This document shows, in pieces, positions 1 to 5,411 of a stretch of 5,411 nucleotides of DNA. Source of the stretch: Lachnoclostridium sp. UBA7097. Its GTDB lineage: Bacteria > Bacillota > Clostridia > Lachnospirales > Lachnospiraceae. Location: the NCBI GenBank assembly GCA_002499945.1, contig DKYP01000142.1, forward strand, positions 16,133 through 21,543, written 5' to 3'. The notes beneath the pieces were generated by a model. That model saw only the letters and a list, made by a program, of their open reading frames with translations, made no database searches and was not told the DNA's origin. How positions within the stretch are numbered: the first letter of the stretch is position 1; every line of letters begins with the position of its first letter. The translations under genes were made by a program, and so were the position numbers.

Positions 1-38
1 AAAAATCTAATCGTTCGTGAGTATGAATAATACATTAT

Positions 39-44
39 GGGAGG
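39..44 (+). promoter_or_regulatory. Ribosome binding site of prs
   Basis: GGGAGG lies 6 bases before the ATG at 51 and is a near-perfect anti-16S match, which fixes the start codon. No convincing -35/-10 pair is visible in the 38 bases upstream, so the promoter probably lies outside the window. Confidence 0.85.
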
Positions 45-50
45 ATTTAT

Positions 51-1223
51 ATGAAACGACATGACAAACTTGCAGAAACAATACCATATGGCTCTCTTGG
101 CATCCTTGCACTTGAGAGCAGCCTGGATATGGGCAGGAAGGTCAATGACTATATTACCGGCTGGAGGGCAAAAAGGGCTAAACGCCACGCTGCCGCTTCA
201 AGCTTTGCAGGATACAATAAGGAATCATTTATAATTGACTGTGCATGCCCACGCTTTGGTTCAGGTGAAGCAAAAGGGATTATCCGCGAATCTGTCAGGG
301 GCGATGACCTGTACATTCTTGTAGATGTATGTAATTACAGCCTTACATATACTGTATGCGGCCAGACAAACCATATGTCACCTGATGACCATTACCAGGA
401 CCTTAAACGTATTATAGCTGCTGTGGGAGGCAAAGCAAGAAGAATTACTGTAATTATGCCATTTCTTTATGAAAGCCGCCAGCACCGCAGAAGTGCAAGG
501 GAGTCGCTTGACTGTGCACTTGCACTGCAGGAACTTACACAGATGGGCGTTGAAAGCATTATTACATTTGATGCACACGACCCAAGAGTACAAAACGCTA
601 TACCCCTTAAAAGCTTTGAAACAGTGCAGCCAACATACCAGTTCATTAAAGCACTCCTTAAAAATGTACCTGATTTAAAAGTTGACCCAGAACACCTTAT
701 GGTCATAAGCCCGGATGAGGGTGCAATGGGCCGTGCTGTGTACTATGCCAATGTGCTTGGAATTGACATAGGGATGTTCTATAAACGCCGTGACTACAGT
801 AAAATAGTTGATGGACGCAACCCTATTATTGCACATGAATTTCTTGGACAGGACCTTGAAGGCAAAGATGTAATAATTATTGATGATATGATTTCTTCCG
901 GTGAAAGCATGATAGATGTTGCCACAGAACTTAAACACCGCAAGGCAAGCCGTATATTTGTAGCCGCAACCTTCGGGCTCTTTACAAATGGAATGGATAA
1001 ATTTGATGAAGCACACGAAAAAGGCTTAATTGATAATGTACTTACAACAAACCTTGTATACCAGCCAGAAGAAGTCCTTTCACGCAGCTATTATATTAAT
1101 GTGGATATGAGTAAATACGTTGCCCTTCTTATTGATACTTTAAACCATGACCAGTCGATAAGTGAGCTTTTAAACCCTGCTGAACGTATACATGGTGTAT
1201 TAAAAAAATATGGCAAAATATAA
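51..1223 (+). CDS. prs: Ribose-phosphate pyrophosphokinase (PRPP synthetase), long Firmicutes form
   Basis: Transfers pyrophosphate from ATP to ribose 5-phosphate, giving PRPP for purine, pyrimidine, NAD, histidine and tryptophan synthesis; cytosolic. The family signatures appear in order. FGSGEAKGIIRESVRGDD (about 69-86) corresponds to the FSDGE...ESVRG region. SRQHRRSARES (142-152) matches the ATP-binding RQDxKxxxR segment. FDAHDPR (173-179) carries the conserved His. VISPDEGAMGRA (218-229) matches the SPDxGxxxRA motif. KRRDYSKIVDGRNP (245-258) is the catalytic flexible loop. IIIDDMISSGESM (275-287) is the PRPP/ribose-5-phosphate loop, normally DDMIDTGGT. The protein has 390 residues against about 315 for classical enzymes. 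The excess is mainly a divergent N-terminus and an insertion before the ATP-binding motif, around residues 95-115. The N-terminal FSGxxNxxLA-type motif is not recognisable. All main active-site motifs are present, so an active enzyme is likely. It is probably monocistronic, since a terminator follows and the next gene is convergent. Confidence 0.93.
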   Translation: MKRHDKLAETIPYGSLGILALESSLDMGRKVNDYITGWRAKRAKRHAAASSFAGYNKESFIIDCACPRFGSGEAKGIIRESVRGDDLYILVDVCNYSLTYTVCGQTNHMSPDDHYQDLKRIIAAVGGKARRITVIMPFLYESRQHRRSARESLDCALALQELTQMGVESIITFDAHDPRVQNAIPLKSFETVQPTYQFIKALLKNVPDLKVDPEHLMVISPDEGAMGRAVYYANVLGIDIGMFYKRRDYSKIVDGRNPIIAHEFLGQDLEGKDVIIIDDMISSGESMIDVATELKHRKASRIFVAATFGLFTNGMDKFDEAHEKGLIDNVLTTNLVYQPEEVLSRSYYINVDMSKYVALLIDTLNHDQSISELLNPAERIHGVLKKYGKI

Positions 1224-1395
1224 TTTATCTTTTATTTAGATAGAATTATACAAATTAATAAATCGTTCATATTTAGGACAAAATACGAACACAATTACAA
1301 TATATAATGTATTTATATTTACAGACAGGGGAATAATAATTAAAAAGCTTATTGACTAATGTTTGAAATAGATTCTTTTTCATTTTTTTCATTTG
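1224..1395. other. AT-rich 3' intergenic stretch after prs, no gene seen
   Basis: No credible reading frame with a ribosome binding site was found on either strand. An imperfect hairpin is visible at 1265-1290: GTTCATATTT against AAATACGAAC, 10 positions with one A-C mismatch and a 6-base loop. It is not followed by a T-tract, so it does not look like a terminator. It could stabilise the 3' end of the prs message, but that is a guess. Otherwise the stretch shows only low-complexity A/T runs. Confidence 0.5.
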
Positions 1396-1440
1396 GCCCT
1401 GCAGTAGCTCCCTCTGCTGTAGGGCAACTCCTTTCTTTTT
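1396..1440 (+). terminator. Rho-independent terminator downstream of prs
   Basis: A 12-bp stem is formed by GCCCTGCAGTAG (1396-1407) and CTGCTGTAGGGC (1414-1425), with two G-T wobble pairs and the loop CTCCCT. The tail AACTCCTTTCTTTTT is T-rich but interrupted. It lies about 170 bases after the prs stop. On the minus strand the hairpin is followed by CAAATGAAAA, so it should work only in the plus direction. Confidence 0.7.
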
Positions 1441-1495
1441 GGTTTCCCATTTATTTTTTTATAAAATAAATGTGGCAGCCAATTTTTTATACCTT

Positions 1496-1539
1496 AAAAA
1501 GGATAGAAAACACAAATTTCCATGTTTTCTATCCTTTTT
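1496..1539. terminator. Bidirectional rho-independent terminator between ileS and prs
   Basis: AAAAAGGATAGAAAAC (1496-1511) and GTTTTCTATCCTTTTT (1524-1539) are exact inverted complements around a 12-base loop. The core 11-bp stem is flanked by an A-run on one side and a T-run on the other, so each strand reads as stem plus U-tract. On the minus strand it starts 27 bases after the ileS stop codon and is clearly the ileS terminator. On the plus strand it would back up the prs terminator at 1396-1440. Confidence 0.88.
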
Positions 1540-1566
1540 GCATTACAAAACATATATTTTATATAT

Positions 1567-4500
1567 CTACAGTTTCAAAACCCCGAGTGTTACTTTTTCA
1601 CCATTTATATTCCACTCTTTAATAAAGCCTTCTGCTGTCCCGTATACAGCTTCATTGGCAAGGACTTCTGACTTAATTGTATCTTCATTATTCTTTATAA
1701 TACCTGTAATCTTGTCATTATCCTTTACACTTATGCGTATATGGTCCATAACCTCAAAGCCCGCATCCTTACGCATTGTCTGGATTTTACTTATAACTTC
1801 ACGTACAAAACCTTCCTCAATTAATTCTGGTGTAAGGTTTGTATCAAGCACTACGGTAATTCCATGGCCTGTAGCAGAAATATATCCTTCCATCTGTGCT
1901 GCTTCAATTAAAAGGTCATCTTTCCCAAGTGTTTCTTCCCTGCCATCAACAGTAATTACAAGCCCGCCTGTGCTGTTTATCTCTGCCATTGCCTTCTGTC
2001 CGTCAAGGTTTGCAAGTATCTCTTTGACCACATTAATATTCTTGCCAAACCTGCGCCCAAGTGTTTTAAGCTGCGGCTTAAAGCTGTATGTTGTAAGGCT
2101 GCTTACATCATCTGTAAGGATTGCTTCTTTTACATTAAGTTCATCTTTTATAATATCAAGATAAAATTCTGAAAGATTTGCACCAGCTTTTATAAACATT
2201 TTGCTTATAGGCTGGCGGTTCTTTATATTAGCTGTATTCCTGCATGAACGGCCAGTAACAACTGCTTCAAGCACGGTTTCCATATCCTCTTCAAGCTTTT
2301 TATCTATCATATCTTCACAAACCACAGGGAAGTCACAAAGATGTATGCTTTCTGGTGCATCCTGGTCTGTGCTGCATACAAGGTTACGGTAAATATCCTC
2401 TGTCATAAACGGGACCATAGGTGCTGCTGCCTTTGCAATGGTTACAAGTGCAGTATAAAGTGTCATATAAGCATTAATCTTATCCTGTTCCATGCCCTTT
2501 GCCCAGAAACGTTCACGGCAGCGCCTTACATACCAGTTGCTCATTTCATCTGTAAACTCCTGTAAAGCCCTTGCTGTTTCAGGTATGCGGTAAGCTGCAA
2601 GGTTTTCATCAGCCTCTTTTACAGTGCTGTTAAGACGTGAAAGAAGCCATTTGTCAATAACAGCAAGTTTATCATATTCAAGTTTATACTTTGAAGCATC
2701 AAACCCGTCTATATTGGCATAAAGCACAAAGAACGCATATGTGTTCCAGAGAGTGCCCATAAACTTGCGCTGCCCCTCCTGTACTGCCTTGCCATGAAAA
2801 CGGTTAGGAAGCCATGGTGCACTGTTTATATAAAAATACCAGCGTATTGCATCTGCACCATAAGTTTCAAGTGCCTCAAACGGGTCAATGGCATTTCCCT
2901 TCGACTTACTCATCTTCTGCCCGTTCTCATCCTGCACATGCCCAAGCACAATAACATTTTCATAAGGTGCTTTATTAAATAAAAGGGTTGACTCCGCCAT
3001 AAGTGAATAGAACCATCCCCTTGTCTGGTCTACAGCCTCTGAAATAAACTGTGCCGGGAACTGCTGTTCAAATAAATCCTTATTTTCAAACGGGTAATGG
3101 TGCTGTGCAAATGGCATTGCCCCTGAATCAAACCAGCAGTCTATAACTTCAGGCACACGCTTCATAACCCCGCCACACTCCGGACATTTAAATGTTACTT
3201 CATCTATATACGGGCGGTGGAGTTCCCGGTTTACATCATCAGGATTGCCGCTTCTCTCTGCAAGCTCTGCCCTGCTGCCAACAGCATCCTGGTGTCCGCA
3301 GCCTTCACACTCCCATATATTAAGTGGCGTACCCCAGTAACGGTTACGTGAAATGCCCCAGTCCTGTATATTCTCAAGCCAGTTGCCAAAACGCCCTGTA
3401 CCAATGGATTCTGGAATCCAGTTTACTGTATTATTATTGCGTACAAGGTCGTCTTTAACCTCTGTCATCTTTATGAACCATGATTCACGTGCATAATAAA
3501 TAAGCGGTGTGTCACATCTCCAGCAGTGCGGGTAATCATGTTCAAACTTAGGCGCTGCAAAAAGCTGGCTGCGCTTGTCAAGGTCTTTAAGCACCTCCGG
3601 GTCTGCCTTCTTGACAAAAAGCCCCGCAAATGGAGTTTCCTTTGTCATTTCACCTTTCTCATCCACAAACTGTACAAATGGAAGGTTGTATTTACGCCCT
3701 ACATTGGCATCATCTTCACCAAATGCTGGTGCAATATGGACTATTCCAGTACCATCTGTCATAGTAACATATGAATCACATGTTACAAAAAATCCCTCTT
3801 TATGCTGCTTATCTGCCAGTTCTTTAGCGCACCCATATAAAGGCTCATACTTTTTATATTCAAGGTCCTTGCCTGTATATGTTTCAAGCACCTCATAAGC
3901 CTTTTTATCCTCTCCGCTTTCTTTATCTGCAAGGTCTGGAAGAACAGTGTCAAGAAGTGCCTGTGCCATATAATAAGTGTAACCATCTGCTGCTTTAACT
4001 TTACAATAAGTTTCATCAGGGTTTACACAAAGCCCGACATTAGACGGGAGCGTCCATGGCGTTGTTGTCCATGCAAGGAAATAGGCATCCTCATCTGCAA
4101 CTTTAAAACGCACTATTGCAGAACGCTCCTTTACAAGCTTATACCCCTGTGCAACTTCCTGTGAAGAAAGCGGTGTGCCACAGCGTGGGCAGTAAGGCAC
4201 AATTTTAAATCCCTTGTATAAAAGTTTCTTATTCCAGATTTCCTTTAAAGCCCACCATTCAGACTCAATAAAGTTATTGTCATATGTTACATATGGATTG
4301 TCCATATCCGCCCAGAAACCAACAGTCCCCGAGAAATCTTCCCACATCCCCTTATATTTCCATACGGATTCCCTGCACTTATTAATAAAAGGTTCCATCC
4401 CATACTCTTCTATCTGGTCTTTGCCATTAAGCCCAAGAAGCTTCTCAACTTCAAGCTCCACTGGAAGCCCATGTGTATCCCAGCCTGCCTTACGTGGCAC

Positions 4501-4734
4501 CATATAACCCTTCATAGTCTTATAACGTGGTATCATATCCTTAATAACACGTGTAAGCACATGCCCGATATGCGGCTTTCCATTTGCAGTAGGCGGGCCG
4601 TCATAAAATGTATAGACGGGACACCCTTCCCTTGCCTTCATTGATTTTTCAAAAATCTGCTGGTTGCGCCAGAACTTTCCAATATTTTTCTCACGCGCAA
4701 CAAAGTTTAAATCAGTTGAAACTTTTTCGTACAT
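1567..4734 (-). CDS. ileS: Isoleucyl-tRNA synthetase, type 2 (IleS2-like)
   Basis: Class Ia aminoacyl-tRNA synthetase that activates isoleucine with ATP and charges tRNA-Ile; cytosolic. The HIGH signature is in GPPTANGKPHIGHVL (46-60) and the KMSKS signature in GQKMSKSKGNAIDP (605-618). GWDTHGLPVELEVEK (84-98) is typical of the type 2 clade; type 1 enzymes usually read GLPIE. The CP1 editing domain, which hydrolyses Val-tRNA-Ile, shows AWTTTPWTLPSN (221-232) and GTGIVHIAPAFGEDD (328-342). Four CxxC knuckles (182-185, 404-407, 476-479, 517-520) suggest bound zinc. The anticodon-binding domain follows, with NWYVRRCRERFW (733-744) and RNTANIKNRQPIS (832-844). The C-terminal part contains EEGFVREVISKIQTMRK (973-989). 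The 1,055 residues fit type 2 (about 1,030-1,090) rather than type 1 (about 920-940). The ATG at 4734 has a good RBS. Expression is predicted to be under the upstream T-box. Type 2 enzymes are generally less sensitive to mupirocin (family knowledge). The gene appears intact. Confidence 0.97.
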   Translation of the reverse strand: MYEKVSTDLNFVAREKNIGKFWRNQQIFEKSMKAREGCPVYTFYDGPPTANGKPHIGHVLTRVIKDMIPRYKTMKGYMVPRKAGWDTHGLPVELEVEKLLGLNGKDQIEEYGMEPFINKCRESVWKYKGMWEDFSGTVGFWADMDNPYVTYDNNFIESEWWALKEIWNKKLLYKGFKIVPYCPRCGTPLSSQEVAQGYKLVKERSAIVRFKVADEDAYFLAWTTTPWTLPSNVGLCVNPDETYCKVKAADGYTYYMAQALLDTVLPDLADKESGEDKKAYEVLETYTGKDLEYKKYEPLYGCAKELADKQHKEGFFVTCDSYVTMTDGTGIVHIAPAFGEDDANVGRKYNLPFVQFVDEKGEMTKETPFAGLFVKKADPEVLKDLDKRSQLFAAPKFEHDYPHCWRCDTPLIYYARESWFIKMTEVKDDLVRNNNTVNWIPESIGTGRFGNWLENIQDWGISRNRYWGTPLNIWECEGCGHQDAVGSRAELAERSGNPDDVNRELHRPYIDEVTFKCPECGGVMKRVPEVIDCWFDSGAMPFAQHHYPFENKDLFEQQFPAQFISEAVDQTRGWFYSLMAESTLLFNKAPYENVIVLGHVQDENGQKMSKSKGNAIDPFEALETYGADAIRWYFYINSAPWLPNRFHGKAVQEGQRKFMGTLWNTYAFFVLYANIDGFDASKYKLEYDKLAVIDKWLLSRLNSTVKEADENLAAYRIPETARALQEFTDEMSNWYVRRCRERFWAKGMEQDKINAYMTLYTALVTIAKAAAPMVPFMTEDIYRNLVCSTDQDAPESIHLCDFPVVCEDMIDKKLEEDMETVLEAVVTGRSCRNTANIKNRQPISKMFIKAGANLSEFYLDIIKDELNVKEAILTDDVSSLTTYSFKPQLKTLGRRFGKNINVVKEILANLDGQKAMAEINSTGGLVITVDGREETLGKDDLLIEAAQMEGYISATGHGITVVLDTNLTPELIEEGFVREVISKIQTMRKDAGFEVMDHIRISVKDNDKITGIIKNNEDTIKSEVLANEAVYGTAEGFIKEWNINGEKVTLGVLKL

Positions 4735-4741
4735 ATCACTA

Positions 4742-4752
4742 CTTCCTTTCCT
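4742..4752 (-). promoter_or_regulatory. Ribosome binding site of ileS
   Basis: On the minus strand AGGAAAGGAAG precedes the ATG. The AAAGGA core ends 9 bases upstream, and a second AGGA lies 5' of it. This supports the start at 4734. A small hairpin (4781-4796 in plus coordinates: CAGGGA/TTCCTG with loop AATT and one wobble) sits between the leader terminator and this site. Confidence 0.75.
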
Positions 4753-4802
4753 AAATAATTAGAATAGAAATGGAATGAAACAGGAAAATTTCCCTGCAAA
4801 GT

Positions 4803-4838
4803 AAAAAAGCTTCCACCCTGCACAAACAGGATGAAAGC
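4803..4838 (-). terminator. Leader terminator of the ileS T-box
   Basis: On the minus strand GCTTTCATCCTG (4838-4827) pairs with CAGGGTGGAAGC (4820-4809) over 12 positions, including two G-U pairs, around the loop TTTGTG. Six T residues follow (4808-4803). Its 5' arm contains the bases that form the 3' arm of the antiterminator, so the two structures exclude each other. Confidence 0.9.
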
Positions 4839-4860
4839 GTAAACATTCATAACCACCTAT
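4826..4860 (-). promoter_or_regulatory. T-box antiterminator with UGGU tRNA-end-binding bulge
   Basis: On the minus strand helix A1 pairs AUAGG (4860-4856) with CCUGU (4830-4826), and helix A2 pairs AUGAA (4850-4846) with UUCAU (4835-4831). The bulge between them is UGGUU (4855-4851). UGGU is complementary to the ACCA end expected for tRNA-Ile, whose discriminator base is A. The usual 14-base T-box AGGGUGGNACCGCG is kept only around GGUGG; the ACCGCG half is replaced by UAUGAA, with matching bases on the opposite arm. Confidence 0.82.
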
Positions 4861-4872
4861 TCTGCTGTACGT

Positions 4873-4901
4873 GGATATAATATTAACATAATAGTATATC
4901 C
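4873..4901 (-). other. Stem III-like hairpin of the T-box leader
   Basis: On the minus strand GGATATA (4901-4895) pairs with TATATCC (4879-4873). After a one-position mismatch, TATTA pairs with TAATA around the loop TGT. Its place, 12 bases before the antiterminator, matches Stem III of T-box leaders. Confidence 0.72.
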
Positions 4902-4994
4902 AGATACATGACCTGTATAACGGCAGGAACCGGCGGAGTGTACTAACAAAAACAATAATGCTAATGACATATTGCCTATATGCTTTCCACAAGC

Positions 4995-5158
4995 AACTCA
5001 GGAGTGATATCCTTTCTTTGTTCTAAAACATAATAAATATTATGCAAGCATATATTATGCTTATGCACCTGGTTCACACTATCCCAGGCTCACTGTAGCT
5101 TCCCAGAAGAAAGGCCGCTTGCATGGAATAACCTTGCAGATGCGTCTCCATCACAGTC
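4995..5158 (-). other. T-box Stem I with ATC (isoleucine) specifier
   Basis: Minus-strand pairing. The base is GACT (5158-5155) with AGTT (4998-4995). A K-turn-like bulge follows, then GGAG (5149-5146) with CTCC (5004-5001). The next helix is CCTTTCTT (5114-5107) with AAGAAAGG (5018-5011), an 8-bp perfect match. Between the last two helices on the 3' side is ATATCA. This places the specifier ATC at 5008-5006, followed by the usual single purine (A5005). The distal hairpin is CCTGG (5088-5084) with CCAGG (5072-5068). The 5' side of the specifier loop holds about 31 bases where only a few are expected, and the 3' side carries two additional hairpins (5062-5046 and 5044-5029). Confidence 0.75.
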
Positions 5159-5186
5159 TTTGGATTTTTAATTAAATATATGACAT

Positions 5187-5215
5187 ATTTTAGTATGATT
5201 TATATACTTTGTCAA
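5187..5215 (-). promoter_or_regulatory. Sigma-A type promoter of ileS
   Basis: On the minus strand a perfect -35 TTGACA (5215-5210) is followed after 17 bases by the -10 TAAAAT (5192-5187). Transcription would start near 5180, just before the T-box Stem I, giving a leader of about 445 nt before the ATG. The position agrees independently with the riboswitch boundary. Confidence 0.88.
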
Positions 5216-5296
5216 GTTTGGTTTGGTTATTTTTTAAAATTGCATGATTAAATGTTAGATGAGATGTATCAAAATATATTGGCTGGCAATTCCAAA

Positions 5297-5409
5297 GTGT
5301 TCCATGAACAGCCCGCTTGCGCTTGGACGTCACTCGCAACGGCGCATAAAATCTGAAAAAACCAGATTTAAACGCCGGCGGTTCCGTACAGCTTGTTCAT
5401 TGGAAGCAC
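5297..5409. repeat. Compact imperfect inverted-repeat (MITE/REP-like or structured RNA) element
   Basis: The outer arms GTGTTCCATGAACAGC (5297-5312) and GCTTGTTCATTGGAAGCAC (5391-5409) pair with only single-base bulges. Inside are TTGCG (5317-5321) with CGCAA (5335-5339), CGGCG (5340-5344) with CGCCG (5373-5377), and an apical hairpin AAATCTG (5349-5355) with CAGATTT (5363-5369). The whole folds into a branched cruciform. GC content is about 51%, against about 19% in 5161-5280. No gene is recognised in it, and it may continue past the window edge. Candidate natures are a miniature mobile or extragenic palindromic element, or a structured non-coding RNA. The symmetry is seen directly; the class is inference. 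Confidence 0.55.
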
Positions 5410-5411
5410 AT

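Larger units (their letters stand above)
4803..5180 (-). ncRNA. T-box leader (tRNA-Ile-sensing riboswitch) of ileS
   Basis: This long structured 5' leader lies between a strong promoter and ileS. Reading the minus strand 5' to 3', it contains: a Stem I base with a K-turn-like motif (GACTGTGATGGAG against CTCCTGAGTT); an ATC specifier; a distal arm with GGGATAGTGTGAACC (5085-5071), very like the conserved distal loop of known T-boxes; a CCGTTA sequence (4923-4918) of the Stem IIA/B type; a Stem III hairpin (4901-4873); an antiterminator with the UGGN bulge (4860-4826); and an overlapping terminator (4838-4803). Established T-box logic: uncharged tRNA-Ile pairs its anticodon with the specifier and its ACCA end with UGGU, which stabilises the antiterminator so that ileS is transcribed; charged tRNA permits termination. 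The isoleucine codon, the tRNA end match and the downstream gene all agree. The T-box core departs from consensus and Stem I is enlarged (see findings). Confidence 0.9.

Noticed and set aside
9..1268. AATCGTTC occurring at 9-16 and again at 1261-1268, on either side of prs
   Set aside because: Only 8 bases match with no extension or symmetry, which is expected by chance in AT-rich DNA; it is not evidence of attachment sites or insertion.
1265..1290. GTTC...GAAC symmetry considered as a LexA (SOS) operator
   Set aside because: The Gram-positive LexA site has GAAC before GTTC with a short spacer; here the order is reversed, the spacing is long and the site is downstream of the gene.
1352..1380. 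TTGACT followed by TAGATT considered as a promoter
   Set aside because: The spacing is too short for a sigma-A promoter, and the only thing downstream is terminators and the 3' end of a convergent gene.
1439..2164. Long plus-strand open frame of 241 codons antisense to ileS
   Set aside because: It overlaps the ileS coding strand and the bidirectional terminator, has no ribosome binding site and is Ser/Leu/Ile-rich in the way typical of an antisense shadow frame.
4809..4820. AGGGTGGAA in the leader resembling the canonical T-box core
   Set aside because: It is the 3' arm of the terminator stem, followed directly by the T-run. Its UGGA would match a UCCA tRNA end, not tRNA-Ile, and it cannot form the antiterminator from that position.
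4759..4992. Minus-strand open frame of 77 codons upstream of ileS
   Set aside because: It lies entirely within the T-box leader, spans its terminator and Stem III, and has no convincing ribosome binding site; the RNA structure explains the sequence better.

Overview
The window looks like chromosomal DNA from a low-GC Gram-positive anaerobe, most plausibly a Lachnospiraceae member related to Lachnospira or [Eubacterium] eligens. This rests on AT-rich intergenic DNA, strong AGGAGG-type ribosome binding sites, an elongated PRPP synthetase, a ~1,050-residue type 2 isoleucyl-tRNA synthetase and a T-box leader. The family placement is an inference from sequence character, not from a database search.

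Layout. (1) 51-1223, plus strand: complete prs-type gene for ribose-phosphate pyrophosphokinase with a good RBS; its promoter lies mostly off the left edge. (2) 1224-1566: convergent intergenic gap with an AT-rich stretch, one hairpin/T-tract terminator for prs and one long symmetric hairpin that should terminate transcription from both sides. (3) 1567-4734, minus strand: complete ileS. (4) 4735-5215, minus strand: a ~445-nt ileS leader with a near-consensus sigma-A promoter (TTGACA, 17 nt, TAAAAT), a T-box Stem I with an ATC (Ile) specifier, Stem II/III elements, an antiterminator whose bulge carries UGGU (complement of ACCA), a mutually exclusive terminator, and the ileS RBS. (5) 5216-5296: very AT-rich spacer. 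(6) 5297-5409: a GC-richer (about 51% against about 19% in the adjacent 120 bases) compact inverted-repeat element that can fold into a branched cruciform and has no recognised coding function.

How it works together. prs supplies PRPP for nucleotide, His, Trp and NAD synthesis; ileS charges tRNA-Ile. They are convergent and separated by terminators, so they are not an operon. ileS should be induced when uncharged tRNA-Ile accumulates, by T-box antitermination. The two genes are ordinary housekeeping genes. The parts worth a second look are the leader, whose antiterminator departs from the T-box consensus and whose Stem I is enlarged by extra hairpins and a competing 8-bp helix, and the palindromic element at the right edge.
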